Below are positions 24,063 through 32,094 of a stretch of 64,000 bases of DNA, in pieces. The stretch spans positions 620,001 through 684,000 of the forward strand of contig NZ_JDTH01000001.1 of the NCBI RefSeq assembly GCF_000710615.1. Direction: 5' to 3'. Position 1 is the first letter of the stretch; the number at the start of each line of letters is the position of its first letter. The DNA is from Haladaptatus cibarius D43 (GTDB lineage: Archaea; Halobacteriota; Halobacteria; Halobacteriales; Haladaptataceae). The notes below the pieces were generated by a model. That model had not been told where the DNA came from. It saw only the letters and a list, made by a program, of their open reading frames with translations, and searched no databases. Position numbers and translations under genes: made by a program.

Positions 24063-26177
24063 ATGAGCGAGGTATCCGTCACCGACGTTGCAGGCGAGGG
24101 CGTCACTCCACAGTTTCGACTCCGCGACGACCTCCCCGGACTCACCGTTATCGACCCGCTCGAACGAAATCAGTTCCAGATAGAAACGTCTCGTCCGGTC
24201 GAGCCACGGGCGGTTCCGGTTTCCGCATTTCACGCACCGGTCGGCGTCGTCACCAGCATCACGACCGCACGGATTCGGTTTTCCGCGCTCCTCGGGGCAT
24301 ACATCCGAACCACCGACAACGAATTGGTGTGTGCAGTAGACCACGAGACGAACGCGACGCTTCCGAACGCCGAGTATTACATCGAACTCACAACGCCTGT
24401 GAAGACGTATTTGCGCGTCGAGTCCGCCATCGACATCGACACGTCGAACGAGCGACTCGACCTCTCGTTCGGCGGCGAAACCACCGTCGAAATCGGGTCG
24501 CGCTCGCGTCACACTCACCCCGGCGGAACCGTGACGACGACGACAGACCCGAAAGACGTGATGGCCGCCGTCTCGTCGTTTGGGTCGGCGCTGAAAACGA
24601 CGAGTCCGGAACGGTCGTTCCCGACGCTTCGCGGTCATCCCCCGGCGGTCGAGTTCGGCGACGAACTGCACGTTCCGGACGAACTGCAACCGCCCGAAAC
24701 GGGAATCAGAATCGAAGTGCCGCCGAAGTTCGAATTCATCTTTCCAATCGCGCCGTTGTCGTACTACCTCGGTGCGACCGTCGTTCCCGGAGAGCATCCC
24801 CGAATCGTGACGAAATCCACGACCATCCCGCTCGACCATCCGGAACGCGGCTTCGAGGGGGAAATCGAACGCGTGTTGAAACAGACGTTCTTTCTCGACT
24901 GCGTGACTCGAACCGAGGGGCTCTATCGAATCGATCTCCACGAACGAGAACAGATCGAACCGCTGGTTGACCTCGATTTTTCAGTCCTCTACGACATGCC
25001 CATTGCGGAACGACTCGAAGCGTACCTCGACGTGCCATTCGCCACACTGTCCGGATTGCTTCCGACGTGGCGGTTGGCAATTCACGTCACCGCAGAACCG
25101 GAAAATAGTACGCACCTTCCGTATGTCATCAGGGATATTCCACTCGTGCGGATGGCAAACGGCATTCGAGAAAACGATGACACCGTGGAGACGGTCGGTA
25201 GCATTCGGGATTTCGCACGCACGGTCGAATCAGATACAAATCGACCGGTCGGTCGCGCCCCAACAGAACGGTACGTCACGCCGCCGAATATCGACACCAC
25301 CGAACGGGCATGGCTCGGTGAAGGTGCGCCGGTCGGCGGCAACAAACTCCTTCCGAAAGGGTTCGAGCATCGACTCGACAAAGAACACTCGACGGAGGAC
25401 ATCAGTATCGCCATCGTCTGCAACGACCCGAAGATGCAGGCCGAATACGAAGATGACCTGTACGGCAACCGTGAGGAACTCCCCTTCGACGTGCAAACGT
25501 ATCGAAACTGCTCGACTGCCGAACTCCACGAACTGCTTCGTTCTCGGACGGACTTTTTCCACTACATCGGCCACGTCGAAGACGGGTCGTTCGTCTGCTC
25601 CGATGGGACGCTCGACCCGTCGGACATCCCGCACGTCGGCGTGGATATGTTCCTCTTGAACGCCTGTCGGTCGTATGTGCCCGGAAAGCGCCTCATCGAA
25701 GCGGGAAGCATCGGTGGCATCGTCACCTACAGCGAAGTTGGAAACGCCGGGGCGACAGTCGTCGGGCGGACGGTTGGCCGTCTCCTCAACACTGGATTCC
25801 CGCTCCGGTCTGCGCTCTCTATCGCCCGCGAACAACGACTCGTCGGGAATCAGTACGTCGTCGTCGGCGACGGGGGCATCGAAATCGTCCAAGCCGACAG
25901 CGGTGTTCCGCTCATCCACTTCGTGGAATCGCTCGATGATGGACGCTATCGGGTTCGTTCGCGTTCGCACCCGGCAAACGGGCGGTCGATGGGTGGAACC
26001 ATTCTGCCGTTCATCGACGGTGTCCAGACGCATTTCCTCTCAGGTGGTGACATCCCAACGGTGACTCTCACGGCGGACGAACTGCGAGCGTACTTCGGCC
26101 TCGAAGAGGCGCCAGTCGTCTACGACGGCACCCTCCGCTGGACATCGGAAATCGATGTCGCCCGAGACTTCTCGTAA
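24063..26177 (+). CDS. CHAT-domain caspase-like protease with large N-terminal region
   Basis: A 704-residue protein. Residues 1-430 are beta-rich with no recognised domain. The C-terminal third looks like a CHAT (clan CD, caspase-like) peptidase: FFHYIGHVEDGSFVCSD with the likely catalytic His504, then DMFLLNACRS with the likely catalytic Cys535. The family's next strand and helix pattern follows (GSIGGIVTYSEVGNAGATVVGRTVGRLL, then a final SALSIAREQ helix). CHAT proteases are activated by partner sensors and cleave host proteins in several defence systems. Here the partner is probably the preceding HalOD1/DUF7504-like protein. The ATG at 24063 is chosen because the upstream frame is the shadow of the preceding gene. 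A paralogue begins at 63709. Confidence 0.75.
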   Translation: MSEVSVTDVAGEGVTPQFRLRDDLPGLTVIDPLERNQFQIETSRPVEPRAVPVSAFHAPVGVVTSITTARIRFSALLGAYIRTTDNELVCAVDHETNATLPNAEYYIELTTPVKTYLRVESAIDIDTSNERLDLSFGGETTVEIGSRSRHTHPGGTVTTTTDPKDVMAAVSSFGSALKTTSPERSFPTLRGHPPAVEFGDELHVPDELQPPETGIRIEVPPKFEFIFPIAPLSYYLGATVVPGEHPRIVTKSTTIPLDHPERGFEGEIERVLKQTFFLDCVTRTEGLYRIDLHEREQIEPLVDLDFSVLYDMPIAERLEAYLDVPFATLSGLLPTWRLAIHVTAEPENSTHLPYVIRDIPLVRMANGIRENDDTVETVGSIRDFARTVESDTNRPVGRAPTERYVTPPNIDTTERAWLGEGAPVGGNKLLPKGFEHRLDKEHSTEDISIAIVCNDPKMQAEYEDDLYGNREELPFDVQTYRNCSTAELHELLRSRTDFFHYIGHVEDGSFVCSDGTLDPSDIPHVGVDMFLLNACRSYVPGKRLIEAGSIGGIVTYSEVGNAGATVVGRTVGRLLNTGFPLRSALSIAREQRLVGNQYVVVGDGGIEIVQADSGVPLIHFVESLDDGRYRVRSRSHPANGRSMGGTILPFIDGVQTHFLSGGDIPTVTLTADELRAYFGLEEAPVVYDGTLRWTSEIDVARDFS

Positions 26178-26209
26178 CGCCCTTCCGTCCGCCGACCCTA
26201 CTCCGGGCA

Positions 26210-26674
26210 ATGACGCAGACGAGCATCGAACGTGCGTTTAATTTACACGATGGATTCGAGCAAAACGGCCCGGGAACGTACGTCGTGACGACGACACCGT
26301 TCGACGGAATCGTTCGACTAGCAGACGAAACCGTTTCGGTGACGGTTCGAACGCCGATGCTCTCGGCAGTGGTCGAGAGCGAATCGGTCGCCGACGTGGT
26401 CGAAGACGGCTGGTTCGAAACGCTCGAACTGCGACTCGAAGACGCACACACCGTCGCGTCCACGGACGACATCACGTCGCCGGTAATCGAGCGCGAGGGC
26501 GACGAAGCCGTACTCTCGCTGGATTTTTCGGGTTATCCGGACAAGGCGGCTGACGACGCGATGGCCGTCGTCGATTTCGTCGAAGGGACGTGGGTGCAAG
26601 GCATTATTCCCGGCTACGAGTACGGTGACCCTGCGGCGGGGCTGCTGTCACAGGCACGCCAGAGCCACGAATAG
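26210..26674 (+). CDS. Small haloarchaeal protein, DUF5813-like
   Basis: A soluble 154-residue acidic protein: NLHDGFEQNGPGTYVVTTTPFDGIV at the start, then VRTPMLSAVVESESVADVVEDGW and a C-terminal region ending WVQGIIPGYEYGDPAAGLL. The pattern matches a haloarchaeal family I recall as DUF5813, distantly YbjN-like, with no known function. It begins 32 bases after the CHAT protease gene on the same strand, so it may be the third member of that cassette. It is also found alone in other haloarchaea, so its membership is uncertain. A strong hairpin terminator follows. Confidence 0.75.
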   Translation: MTQTSIERAFNLHDGFEQNGPGTYVVTTTPFDGIVRLADETVSVTVRTPMLSAVVESESVADVVEDGWFETLELRLEDAHTVASTDDITSPVIEREGDEAVLSLDFSGYPDKAADDAMAVVDFVEGTWVQGIIPGYEYGDPAAGLLSQARQSHE

Positions 26675-26705
26675 AAAATCGAATAAGGCAAGCGAGTGGC
26701 GAAGA

Positions 26706-26742
26706 AACGCGCGAAGGCGTTCCCCGGACGCCTTCGCGCGTT
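26706..26742. terminator. Bidirectional hairpin terminator between convergent genes
   Basis: The 15-base arms 26706-26720 and 26728-26742 are exact complements around the loop TCCCCGG. T-rich sequence (CATTTTCC, CTGTTTTTGG) follows on the plus strand. It sits between the end of the DUF5813-like gene and the end of the convergent RAM-domain gene and could stop both transcripts. Confidence 0.75.
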
Positions 26743-26791
26743 CATTTTCCTCACTGTTTTTGGTTCTTCTCACTCTCTTGACTGTTCAACC

Positions 26792-27022
26792 TTAGTCCAT
26801 CGAGATGTACGTCTGTGTATCCTCGACGCCCTGAATCCCTTGAATCCCGTCGGCGGAAATCGTCTTGACCTCGGCGGGGTTTTCGACCTGCACCTTCACG
26901 ATGAGGTCTACGTCCCCGGCGACGATGTGGGCGTCTTCCACGCCGTCGATGCCGAGGATTGCGTTCTTCAGTCGGTCTGCCTCTCCCGTGTTCGCTTTGA
27001 CCATGATGTATGCGGCGACCAT
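26792..27022 (-). CDS. Lrp/AsnC ligand-binding (RAM) domain protein
   Basis: A 76-residue single RAM domain without a DNA-binding part, starting MVAAYIMVKANTGEAD and containing VEDAHIVAGDVDLIVKV. Such stand-alone RAM proteins bind amino acids or effectors and oligomerise as rings. The ATG at 27022 lies directly after the TAA of the TrkA-like gene, so the two are co-transcribed. Together with its paralogue at 27829 it may modulate a K+ channel (inference). Confidence 0.85.
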   Translation of the reverse strand: MVAAYIMVKANTGEADRLKNAILGIDGVEDAHIVAGDVDLIVKVQVENPAEVKTISADGIQGIQGVEDTQTYISMD

Positions 27023-27023
27023 C

Positions 27024-27713
27024 TTAGACACCTCCTGCTTCCACGGTTGCTCGACCGCCATCTCCGACGAGAATCCTTCGCACGTCCTCTAACACGGCGA
27101 AATCGGCGAGAACTGCGATTCTATCCCCCTGTTCGAGCGAATCGTCGGGAAGCGGGATCCCCATCGTCTCGCCCTTCTTTCCGAACGCGAGGATGCGCGA
27201 GTTGGCGGGAAGTTCCAGTTCGCTGATGGAGTAGCCCCGCATGGGTGATTCTTTCGTGATGGTGAGTTCGACCACTTGCAAGTTCTGGGCGATGTCGGCA
27301 ATCGCGCGGATGTTGCCGCCGAGGAGGGCGTTTTTCGCCCCGATTGCGCCGAGGCGTTCGGGGTAGATGACCTCGTCCACGTCGCTTGCGAACTTCCGGT
27401 AGATGTCTTCTCGGTAATCTTCGTCGATGCGGAGGACGGTTCGACAGCCGTGGTGCTTGCCGACCATGCAGGCCGCGAAGTTGACGTTCAAGTCGCCGGT
27501 CAATCCGCCGACGGCGTCGGCGGATTCGAGGTCTGCCTGTTCGAGCACCGATTCGCGCGACCCGTCCCCTTCGACAACCTCGAAGCCGTCGTTTCGTGCG
27601 CGCTTTGCCTTGTTCGCGTCGTACTCCACGAGAACCAGGTCGTGGCCCTCTTCGCGGAGAACGCGGGCGGTTCGCAGGCCGACGCGACCTGCACCAATGA
27701 TAACGAATCGCAT
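27024..27713 (-). CDS. trkA: TrkA-type NAD-binding K+ channel regulator
   Basis: A 229-residue cytoplasmic regulatory subunit of a Trk/Ktr-type K+ transporter. It has a TrkA-N Rossmann domain (MRFVIIGAGRVGLRTARVL, residues 1-19) and a C-terminal TrkA-C domain (about 140-220, with GYSISELELPANSRILAF). NAD(H) or adenosine nucleotides bind the first domain and gate the membrane partner, which is not in this window. The ATG at 27713 gives the exact Rossmann start; the frame extends upstream to 27830 without support. Confidence 0.9.
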   Translation of the reverse strand: MRFVIIGAGRVGLRTARVLREEGHDLVLVEYDANKAKRARNDGFEVVEGDGSRESVLEQADLESADAVGGLTGDLNVNFAACMVGKHHGCRTVLRIDEDYREDIYRKFASDVDEVIYPERLGAIGAKNALLGGNIRAIADIAQNLQVVELTITKESPMRGYSISELELPANSRILAFGKKGETMGIPLPDDSLEQGDRIAVLADFAVLEDVRRILVGDGGRATVEAGGV

Positions 27714-27828
27714 GGCACACTGTACGACAGTGGGGTTAAATAACCTTTCTCCGGTGGTGGAATCGGGAAACGAGAATCGAGTGAGCGGCGGGCAAAGGTT
27801 TTTCTCGCATGGTAGAGTATCACACACC
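27714..27828. promoter_or_regulatory. Divergent promoter region between the TrkA-like and RAM genes
   Basis: A short AT-rich core GGTTAAATAACC (about 27732-27743) lies 20-30 bases before the TrkA start on the minus strand and can serve as its TATA box (TTATTTAA in that direction). It is nearly self-complementary (GGTTA/TAACC arms around AA) and could also be a regulator site. The RAM gene at 27829 is transcribed the other way. Confidence 0.4.
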
Positions 27829-28059
27829 ATGGTTCACGCATTTATCATGGTCAACACCGCTGCAGGAAAGTCCCAAGGACTACTGGATTCGGTGCGGGAC
27901 TTGGACAGCGTCGGGGAAGCCCACATCGTTGCAGGAGATTACGACATCGTGGTGGAAGTGGACGCGGAGGAAGTGTACAACGTGCTTCAAACCTCTTCGT
28001 CGGACATTCAGGGGTTGGATGGCGTCGTGGATACGAAAACGTACATCGCAATCGACTGA
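27829..28059 (+). CDS. Lrp/AsnC ligand-binding (RAM) domain protein
   Basis: A 76-residue stand-alone RAM domain (MVHAFIMVNTAAGKSQ, then GEAHIVAGDYDIVVEV) and a paralogue of the protein encoded at 26792. It diverges from the TrkA-like gene. The ATG at 27829 gives the same N-terminal pattern as its paralogue. Haloarchaea use such proteins as amino-acid or effector sensors; it probably works with TrkA. It converges on the E1-alpha gene. Confidence 0.85.
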   Translation: MVHAFIMVNTAAGKSQGLLDSVRDLDSVGEAHIVAGDYDIVVEVDAEEVYNVLQTSSSDIQGLDGVVDTKTYIAID

Positions 28060-28086
28060 GCGAATTTTCCCGGTACGATTCACCTC

Positions 28087-29160
28087 TCAGTGGTCAAGTT
28101 CGTACACGTCGTTCGTTTCGAGGAACGAGTCTAACCAGCCTTTCTGCTTGCGCAGTCGCGGCGGCACGTCGGCGTACACTCTGTCGAACACGTCGTGTGG
28201 GTCGGGGTCTTCGACGGATTCGGCTTCTTCGACTGCCTCTTCTAGCGTTTCGTCGGCTTCGTCGTGGGCTTCCTCCACGAACTCGTCGTCGATAACGTCC
28301 TGCTCTTTGAGCCACGATTCGTAGCGTTCCAGTGGGTCGGCTTTCCGCCACTCGGGCAGGTCACGCTCTTGGTCTTCGTACTTGCTCGGGTCGTCGCTTG
28401 TCGTGTGGGCTCCCTGTCGGTAGGTCAGGCTCTCGACCAGGACGGGCTTTCCTTCCCGTGCCGAATCGAGCGCCTCGGCGACCGCTTCGCGCACAGCGAG
28501 CGGGTCGTTGCCGTCCACCTGTACGCCCTCGAATCCGTAGGCTTCGGCTTTCACCGCGATGCTCTCGCTCGCGGTCTGTTTGTGTCGTGGGAGGCTGATT
28601 GCCCAGTTGTTGTTCTCACAGAAGAAGACGACCGGCGCGTCGAAAACGCCCGCGAAGTTCATCCCTTCGTGGAAGTCGCCCTCGCTGGTTGCCCCGTCAC
28701 CGAAGTAACAGAGCACTGCATTCTCCTCTGCGCGGTAGTTCATCCCCATGCCGACGCCCGCCGCATGGGGAATCTGGGTGGCGATGGGAACCGCCTGCGG
28801 GAAGTTCGGCACGTCGTGGTCGGAGTTGTACTCGGGTCGTCCCAGTCGGAACAGGAGAATGTCGCTTATCGGGACGCCGCGCGCGGCCTGCATCGCGTTC
28901 GAGCGATAGGTCGGAAAGAGCCAGTCGTCGTCTTCCATCGCCAGCGCGGCACCGACCTGCGAGCCTTCCTGCCCGCGGTACGGCGGCCAACTGCTCATCC
29001 AGCCCCGGCGCTGGAGTGCGATTGCGCGCTCGTCAAATCGTCGGGCGAGAACCATCTGTTTAAACGTCTCGCGGGCATCTTCGGCGGAAAAGGGCGTCTC
29101 GGCCAGTTCCCGCTCTCCGATGATTCGGTTCATGCCCCCGGCAATGTAGTCCGGTTTCAA
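28087..29160 (-). CDS. 2-oxoacid dehydrogenase E1 alpha subunit (PdhA/BkdA type)
   Basis: A 357-residue thiamine-diphosphate enzyme subunit. The ThDP-binding motif is GDGATSEGDFHEG followed by a VFFCENNNWAIS segment. RRGWMSSWPPYRGQEG lies near the N-terminus, and YRQGAHTTSDDPSKY forms the phosphorylation-loop region. With an E1 beta subunit it would decarboxylate pyruvate or branched 2-oxoacids. No beta, E2 or E3 gene lies nearby, so its partners are elsewhere. Substrate cannot be assigned. The C-terminus carries the acidic, Glu-rich stretch usual in haloarchaea. Confidence 0.88.
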   Translation of the reverse strand: MKPDYIAGGMNRIIGERELAETPFSAEDARETFKQMVLARRFDERAIALQRRGWMSSWPPYRGQEGSQVGAALAMEDDDWLFPTYRSNAMQAARGVPISDILLFRLGRPEYNSDHDVPNFPQAVPIATQIPHAAGVGMGMNYRAEENAVLCYFGDGATSEGDFHEGMNFAGVFDAPVVFFCENNNWAISLPRHKQTASESIAVKAEAYGFEGVQVDGNDPLAVREAVAEALDSAREGKPVLVESLTYRQGAHTTSDDPSKYEDQERDLPEWRKADPLERYESWLKEQDVIDDEFVEEAHDEADETLEEAVEEAESVEDPDPHDVFDRVYADVPPRLRKQKGWLDSFLETNDVYELDH

Positions 29161-29404
29161 AGCCGTTCCGAAAGCGGTTACCGAGAATCGTGGGATTGTG
29201 TGTCGTTGGAGAAAAGTTCAACCGAGAGGGAACTGCCGAGGCCCGTTTTGAAAGTAAAATCCTACAGTTTCGAACAGGAAGCCGAAATGATTGTCTTCTG
29301 TATCTCTCTGATACAGTACGTTGGTTTCGTGTTCGATACAGGCAAATCGGTCACAAGAATGTGAACGTTTCAGTTACTAGGCGCAATGGACGGCCAAACC
29401 AGCT

Positions 29405-29433
29405 GGCGGGCGAGTGCACCGCACTCGCCCGCC
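29405..29433. repeat. Perfect 13-bp inverted repeat with 3-base loop in a 410-bp gene-free stretch
   Basis: The gap 29161-29570 has no supported gene. Within it the arms GGCGGGCGAGTGC (29405-29417) and GCACTCGCCCGCC (29421-29433) pair perfectly around ACC. The hairpin lies about 140 bases beyond the end of the cupin gene, read on the minus strand, and could be a terminator or a repeat remnant. There is no T-run after it. Confidence 0.75.
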
Positions 29434-29570
29434 AAGTGAGTGGACGAGACTGTCTTTGGCTGTCGAAAAGCCGAGTTTCCACGAAAACGGCAGGTCGGAC
29501 TTAGATTGGGAGGCCGGACATGGACGGATGAACGAGCATACCCAACATGCGCGAACACTGCCGTCAGCGT

Positions 29571-29888
29571 TCACGGAAGCGGGCAGAGACTCGCCGTGAA
29601 AATCACAGTTTCGTCCGTCTCGTTCCGCGCGCCGTGAATCACGCTGCGCTCGTGGAGGACGACGCCGGGGGCCGAGACGACTTCCTCCGAATCGTCCTGA
29701 ATCACGGTCACGTCGCCCTCCAAGATGTGGAAAACGTTCGTGCTATCGCCGTGTTCGTGGGCCGAGAGTTCCGCGTCGGGGCCGAGGGCGAAGGCCTTCA
29801 CGAGTACGTCGTCGGTGACGACCAGTTCGGCGGTTTGGACTTCCTCGTCGTCGGGATACAAGTCGAGGTCTGCGTAGCGGTCGAACAT
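29571..29888 (-). CDS. Cupin-domain protein
   Basis: A 105-residue single cupin barrel. Motif 1 has HEHGDSTNVFHILEG (metal-binding His and the closing Gly), and motif 2 has PGVVLHERSVIHGARNE. Such small cupins bind a metal or a small effector. It starts 24 bases after the stop of the small membrane-protein gene and is probably co-transcribed. No substrate can be assigned. Confidence 0.85.
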   Translation of the reverse strand: MFDRYADLDLYPDDEEVQTAELVVTDDVLVKAFALGPDAELSAHEHGDSTNVFHILEGDVTVIQDDSEEVVSAPGVVLHERSVIHGARNETDETVIFTASLCPLP

Positions 29889-29912
29889 ACCGGGAAAACG
29901 GCGGGTTGGGAC

Positions 29913-30200
29913 TTAATTCGACTGGTCGGTGGCGGTGCGGTCGGCGTCATCGCTGATTTCTTCGCGGTCTTCCTCTCGATAATCGGCGTGGTCGGTGATG
30001 AACCCTGATTTGAACCCAATCCAGCCAATGACGCTGATGAACAAGATTGGCGGGAGAATGGCGAAGCCCCAGAGCGGTTCCATCCCCCACCAGAGGATTA
30101 GGGCGAGGTTGAGCAGTCCGAGAATGAGAAACGGCGCGATGGCTTTCGCCGCACGTTTTCTATCTACCTCGTCCGATCTGTCCAGCAGTGACGAACCCAT
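29913..30200 (-). CDS. Small two-helix membrane protein
   Basis: A 95-residue protein from the ATG at 30200 (MGSSLLDRSDEVDRKRA). There are two hydrophobic segments (about residues 20-38 and 43-62) and an acidic tail (YREEDREEISDDADRT). The open frame extends much further upstream, to 31181, but that part runs antisense to the MBL-hydrolase gene and through a dispersed repeat, so it is not coding. It precedes the cupin gene on the same strand. No family recognised. Confidence 0.75.
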   Translation of the reverse strand: MGSSLLDRSDEVDRKRAAKAIAPFLILGLLNLALILWWGMEPLWGFAILPPILFISVIGWIGFKSGFITDHADYREEDREEISDDADRTATDQSN

Positions 30201-30290
30201 ATCCAATGCTCGGCGTCCCACGACCAAAAACTGTCCGTTCGCTTCGTCTCCTCGCCCCACGCTCAAGTGACTCCCCGTCGTACCGCCCCC

Positions 30291-30962
30291 ATGGCGACCG
30301 AACTCGCGGACGGCCTCTGGTGGTTCGACCTCGGACGCGTGAACGCTTTCCTCGCGGACGACGACGGCGACCTGACGCTCGTAGACGCCGGAACGCCGTT
30401 CGACAGCGGCGACATCGCCCGCGGTGTCAACGAAGCGGGATACAGCGTGAACGACATCGACCGCGTGCTGGTGACGCACTACGATTTCGACCACGTCGGC
30501 GCGCTCTCCCGACTTGCCAGCGAAGCGCCCGTTTTCGTCGGCAAGGCGGACGCGCCGATTCTCTCCGGAACAGAAACGCCCGACTGGCAAAACCACAAAG
30601 GTGCATTCCAGCGCGCGGCGGGGTCGCTGGTTTCCGCGCCCGAAAACGACATTCGACCGGTCGAAGACGAGAACGAAATCGGGAGTTTCACGGCCTACAC
30701 CACGCCGGGGCACTCTCCCGGCCACGTCGTGTACGTCAGCGAAAAACTCGATGCCGCCTTCTTCGGGGATTTGGTGATGGAGAGCCACGGGAAACTGAAA
30801 CCCTCGTCGTGGGCTATGAGCTACGACACCGACGACGTGCGCGACAGCATCGTTTCGCTGGCGGAACGCGCCCCCGACTTCGAAGTCGCGGGAATGGGCC
30901 ACGGGGTGCCTTTCATTCGTGACGGAAGCGAGCGACTGCGGGAGTTGGCCAAAATGTTGTGA
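30291..30962 (+). CDS. Metallo-beta-lactamase-fold hydrolase
   Basis: A 223-residue MBL-fold enzyme. The metal site begins with LVTHYDFDHVGAL, where the usual HxHxDH reads HxDxDH. Further ligands lie in TTPGHSPGHVVY (His) and FFGDLVMESHGKL (Asp), and a C-terminal GMGHGVPF supplies a His. It probably cleaves a thioester or lactone in the glyoxalase II style, but the substrate is unknown. The ATG at 30291 is preferred to 30267 because it starts at the first strand (MATELADGLWWFDLG). Confidence 0.87.
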   Translation: MATELADGLWWFDLGRVNAFLADDDGDLTLVDAGTPFDSGDIARGVNEAGYSVNDIDRVLVTHYDFDHVGALSRLASEAPVFVGKADAPILSGTETPDWQNHKGAFQRAAGSLVSAPENDIRPVEDENEIGSFTAYTTPGHSPGHVVYVSEKLDAAFFGDLVMESHGKLKPSSWAMSYDTDDVRDSIVSLAERAPDFEVAGMGHGVPFIRDGSERLRELAKML

Positions 30963-30992
30963 TAGACGGGAAAACCAACCGTTACAGCAACT

Positions 30993-31174
30993 CAACCAAA
31001 CACCACGGCGCGTGCGCCAGCAGGTCCGAGGACTCGTCGTCCGAGGGCCTGTGGTGAAGTCGCGCGAGGGATGAGTATCGCAACGACTGTAGGGAGTGAG
31101 AAACGCAGTCGATTGGGGAGGCATATGGGCGGGTGCGGAGGCGGTGTTTGGAGTCGGGAATTGTAGACAGCAAC
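30993..31174 (+). repeat. Dispersed structured repeat, copy 1
   Basis: The gap after the MBL gene holds a copy of a repeat seen several times in this window. It opens with AACACCACGGCGCGTGC, has an internal stem-loop (CAGGTCCGAGGAC pairing with GTCCGAGGGCCTG around TCGTC) and continues CGATTGGGGAGGCATATGGG. It ends GGAGTCGGGAATTGTAGACAG followed by CAAC. It is close to the copy at 43480 over most of its length. It encodes no convincing protein. Confidence 0.8.
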
Positions 31175-31289
31175 TCAGCAACTTCTACAGCTACAGCCAC
31201 CCCCGTAAATATGGACAGCAACTCGAAAATTCCTCAGAGTAACGGTCACAAAATTACCCTCCTGACTACCCATTAACTCCCAAGTCGTT

Positions 31290-31691
31290 TCACATTCGCT
31301 GGTACATCCCGCGCGAAACAGGCGCAGTGTACTCGAAGCCGAACTGCTCGTAAAATCCCTCCACGTCCGCCATGAGGTTGACATAGGCACCCTCGGGCGC
31401 GTTCTCGTCCAAATACGCCATCAGTCGCTCCATCATCCGCGAACCAAGCCCTTGTCGTTGGTGGTCGGGATGTACCGCCATATCGCCGATTTGGTACACC
31501 GAACCGCCGTCGCCGATAATCCGGGCCATGCCGACGACTTCACCAGTCTCATCAACCACCGTCACGCCGAACACGGAGTTCGGCAACCCCTGTTCGACTG
31601 CCTTCCTGCTTCGGGATGCCATGTCGGCGGCTTCACGCAGGGCGATGAACTCCTCGACTGTCGGCAGTTCGTCACGAACGTCGTAGGTCAT
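31290..31691 (-). CDS. GNAT-family N-acetyltransferase
   Basis: A 133-residue acetyltransferase of the GCN5 family. The acetyl-CoA loop is DHQRQGLGSRMMERLM (about residues 79-94), preceded by the strand YQIGDMAVHP and followed by AYVNLMADVEGFYEQFGF, all typical. The acceptor is unknown. It stands alone between a dispersed repeat and the nucleotide-synthesis genes. Confidence 0.9.
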   Translation of the reverse strand: MTYDVRDELPTVEEFIALREAADMASRSRKAVEQGLPNSVFGVTVVDETGEVVGMARIIGDGGSVYQIGDMAVHPDHQRQGLGSRMMERLMAYLDENAPEGAYVNLMADVEGFYEQFGFEYTAPVSRGMYQRM

Positions 31692-31770
31692 ACAAAATCG
31701 TTCCGCGGGCAGGTGATTAGGGCTTCCTGTTCCGGCCGTTTTCCTTCTCGTTCTCCTTTTTGTCTTCTCT

Positions 31771-32094
31771 CTACGCCGTCAACTCTTCTGCGACCGCGTC
31801 CACCGTCAGCAGGTTCGGGTCAACGATGAGGTCGGCCTGACTGCGGGCGAACTCCGGAATGCTGTTTTCGTCGTAGACCACGACCCGAATCTTCGGGTTC
31901 ACGTCCTTCGCAACCGCGATTGCGGTGGCCTGTCCGACGTCGGTGAGGACGAATAGGTCTGCGTCGTGGATGCCTGCGTCTTCCATTGCAGGCCGGGAGG
32001 CGACACCTTCCACGTCGGTCGTTTCGACGTCCTGCGATTTCAGTGCTGTTCCGAGTCCACCTTCATCCGGGCCTGCGATAACTGCGCGCATCAT
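31771..32094 (-). CDS. Small Rossmann-like protein downstream of guaAb (DUF7126-like)
   Basis: A 107-residue protein starting [19 protein letters not shown], with [20 protein letters not shown] and [11 protein letters not shown]. This resembles a short NAD-binding TrkA-N-like fold. Its ATG overlaps the guaAb stop (ATGATGA), so it is co-translated with the nucleotide-synthesis genes. The family is haloarchaeal and often annotated only by this neighbourhood. No function is known. Confidence 0.8.
   Translation of the reverse strand: MMRAVIAGPDEGGLGTALKSQDVETTDVEGVASRPAMEDAGIHDADLFVLTDVGQATAIAVAKDVNPKIRVVVYDENSIPEFARSQADLIVDPNLLTVDAVAEELTA

Noticed and set aside
29190-29637. Small ORFs in the gap between the E1-alpha and cupin genes
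   Set aside because: Basic, Cys/Trp-containing translations without domain and with overlapping frames on both strands. The hairpin at 29405 explains the local structure better.
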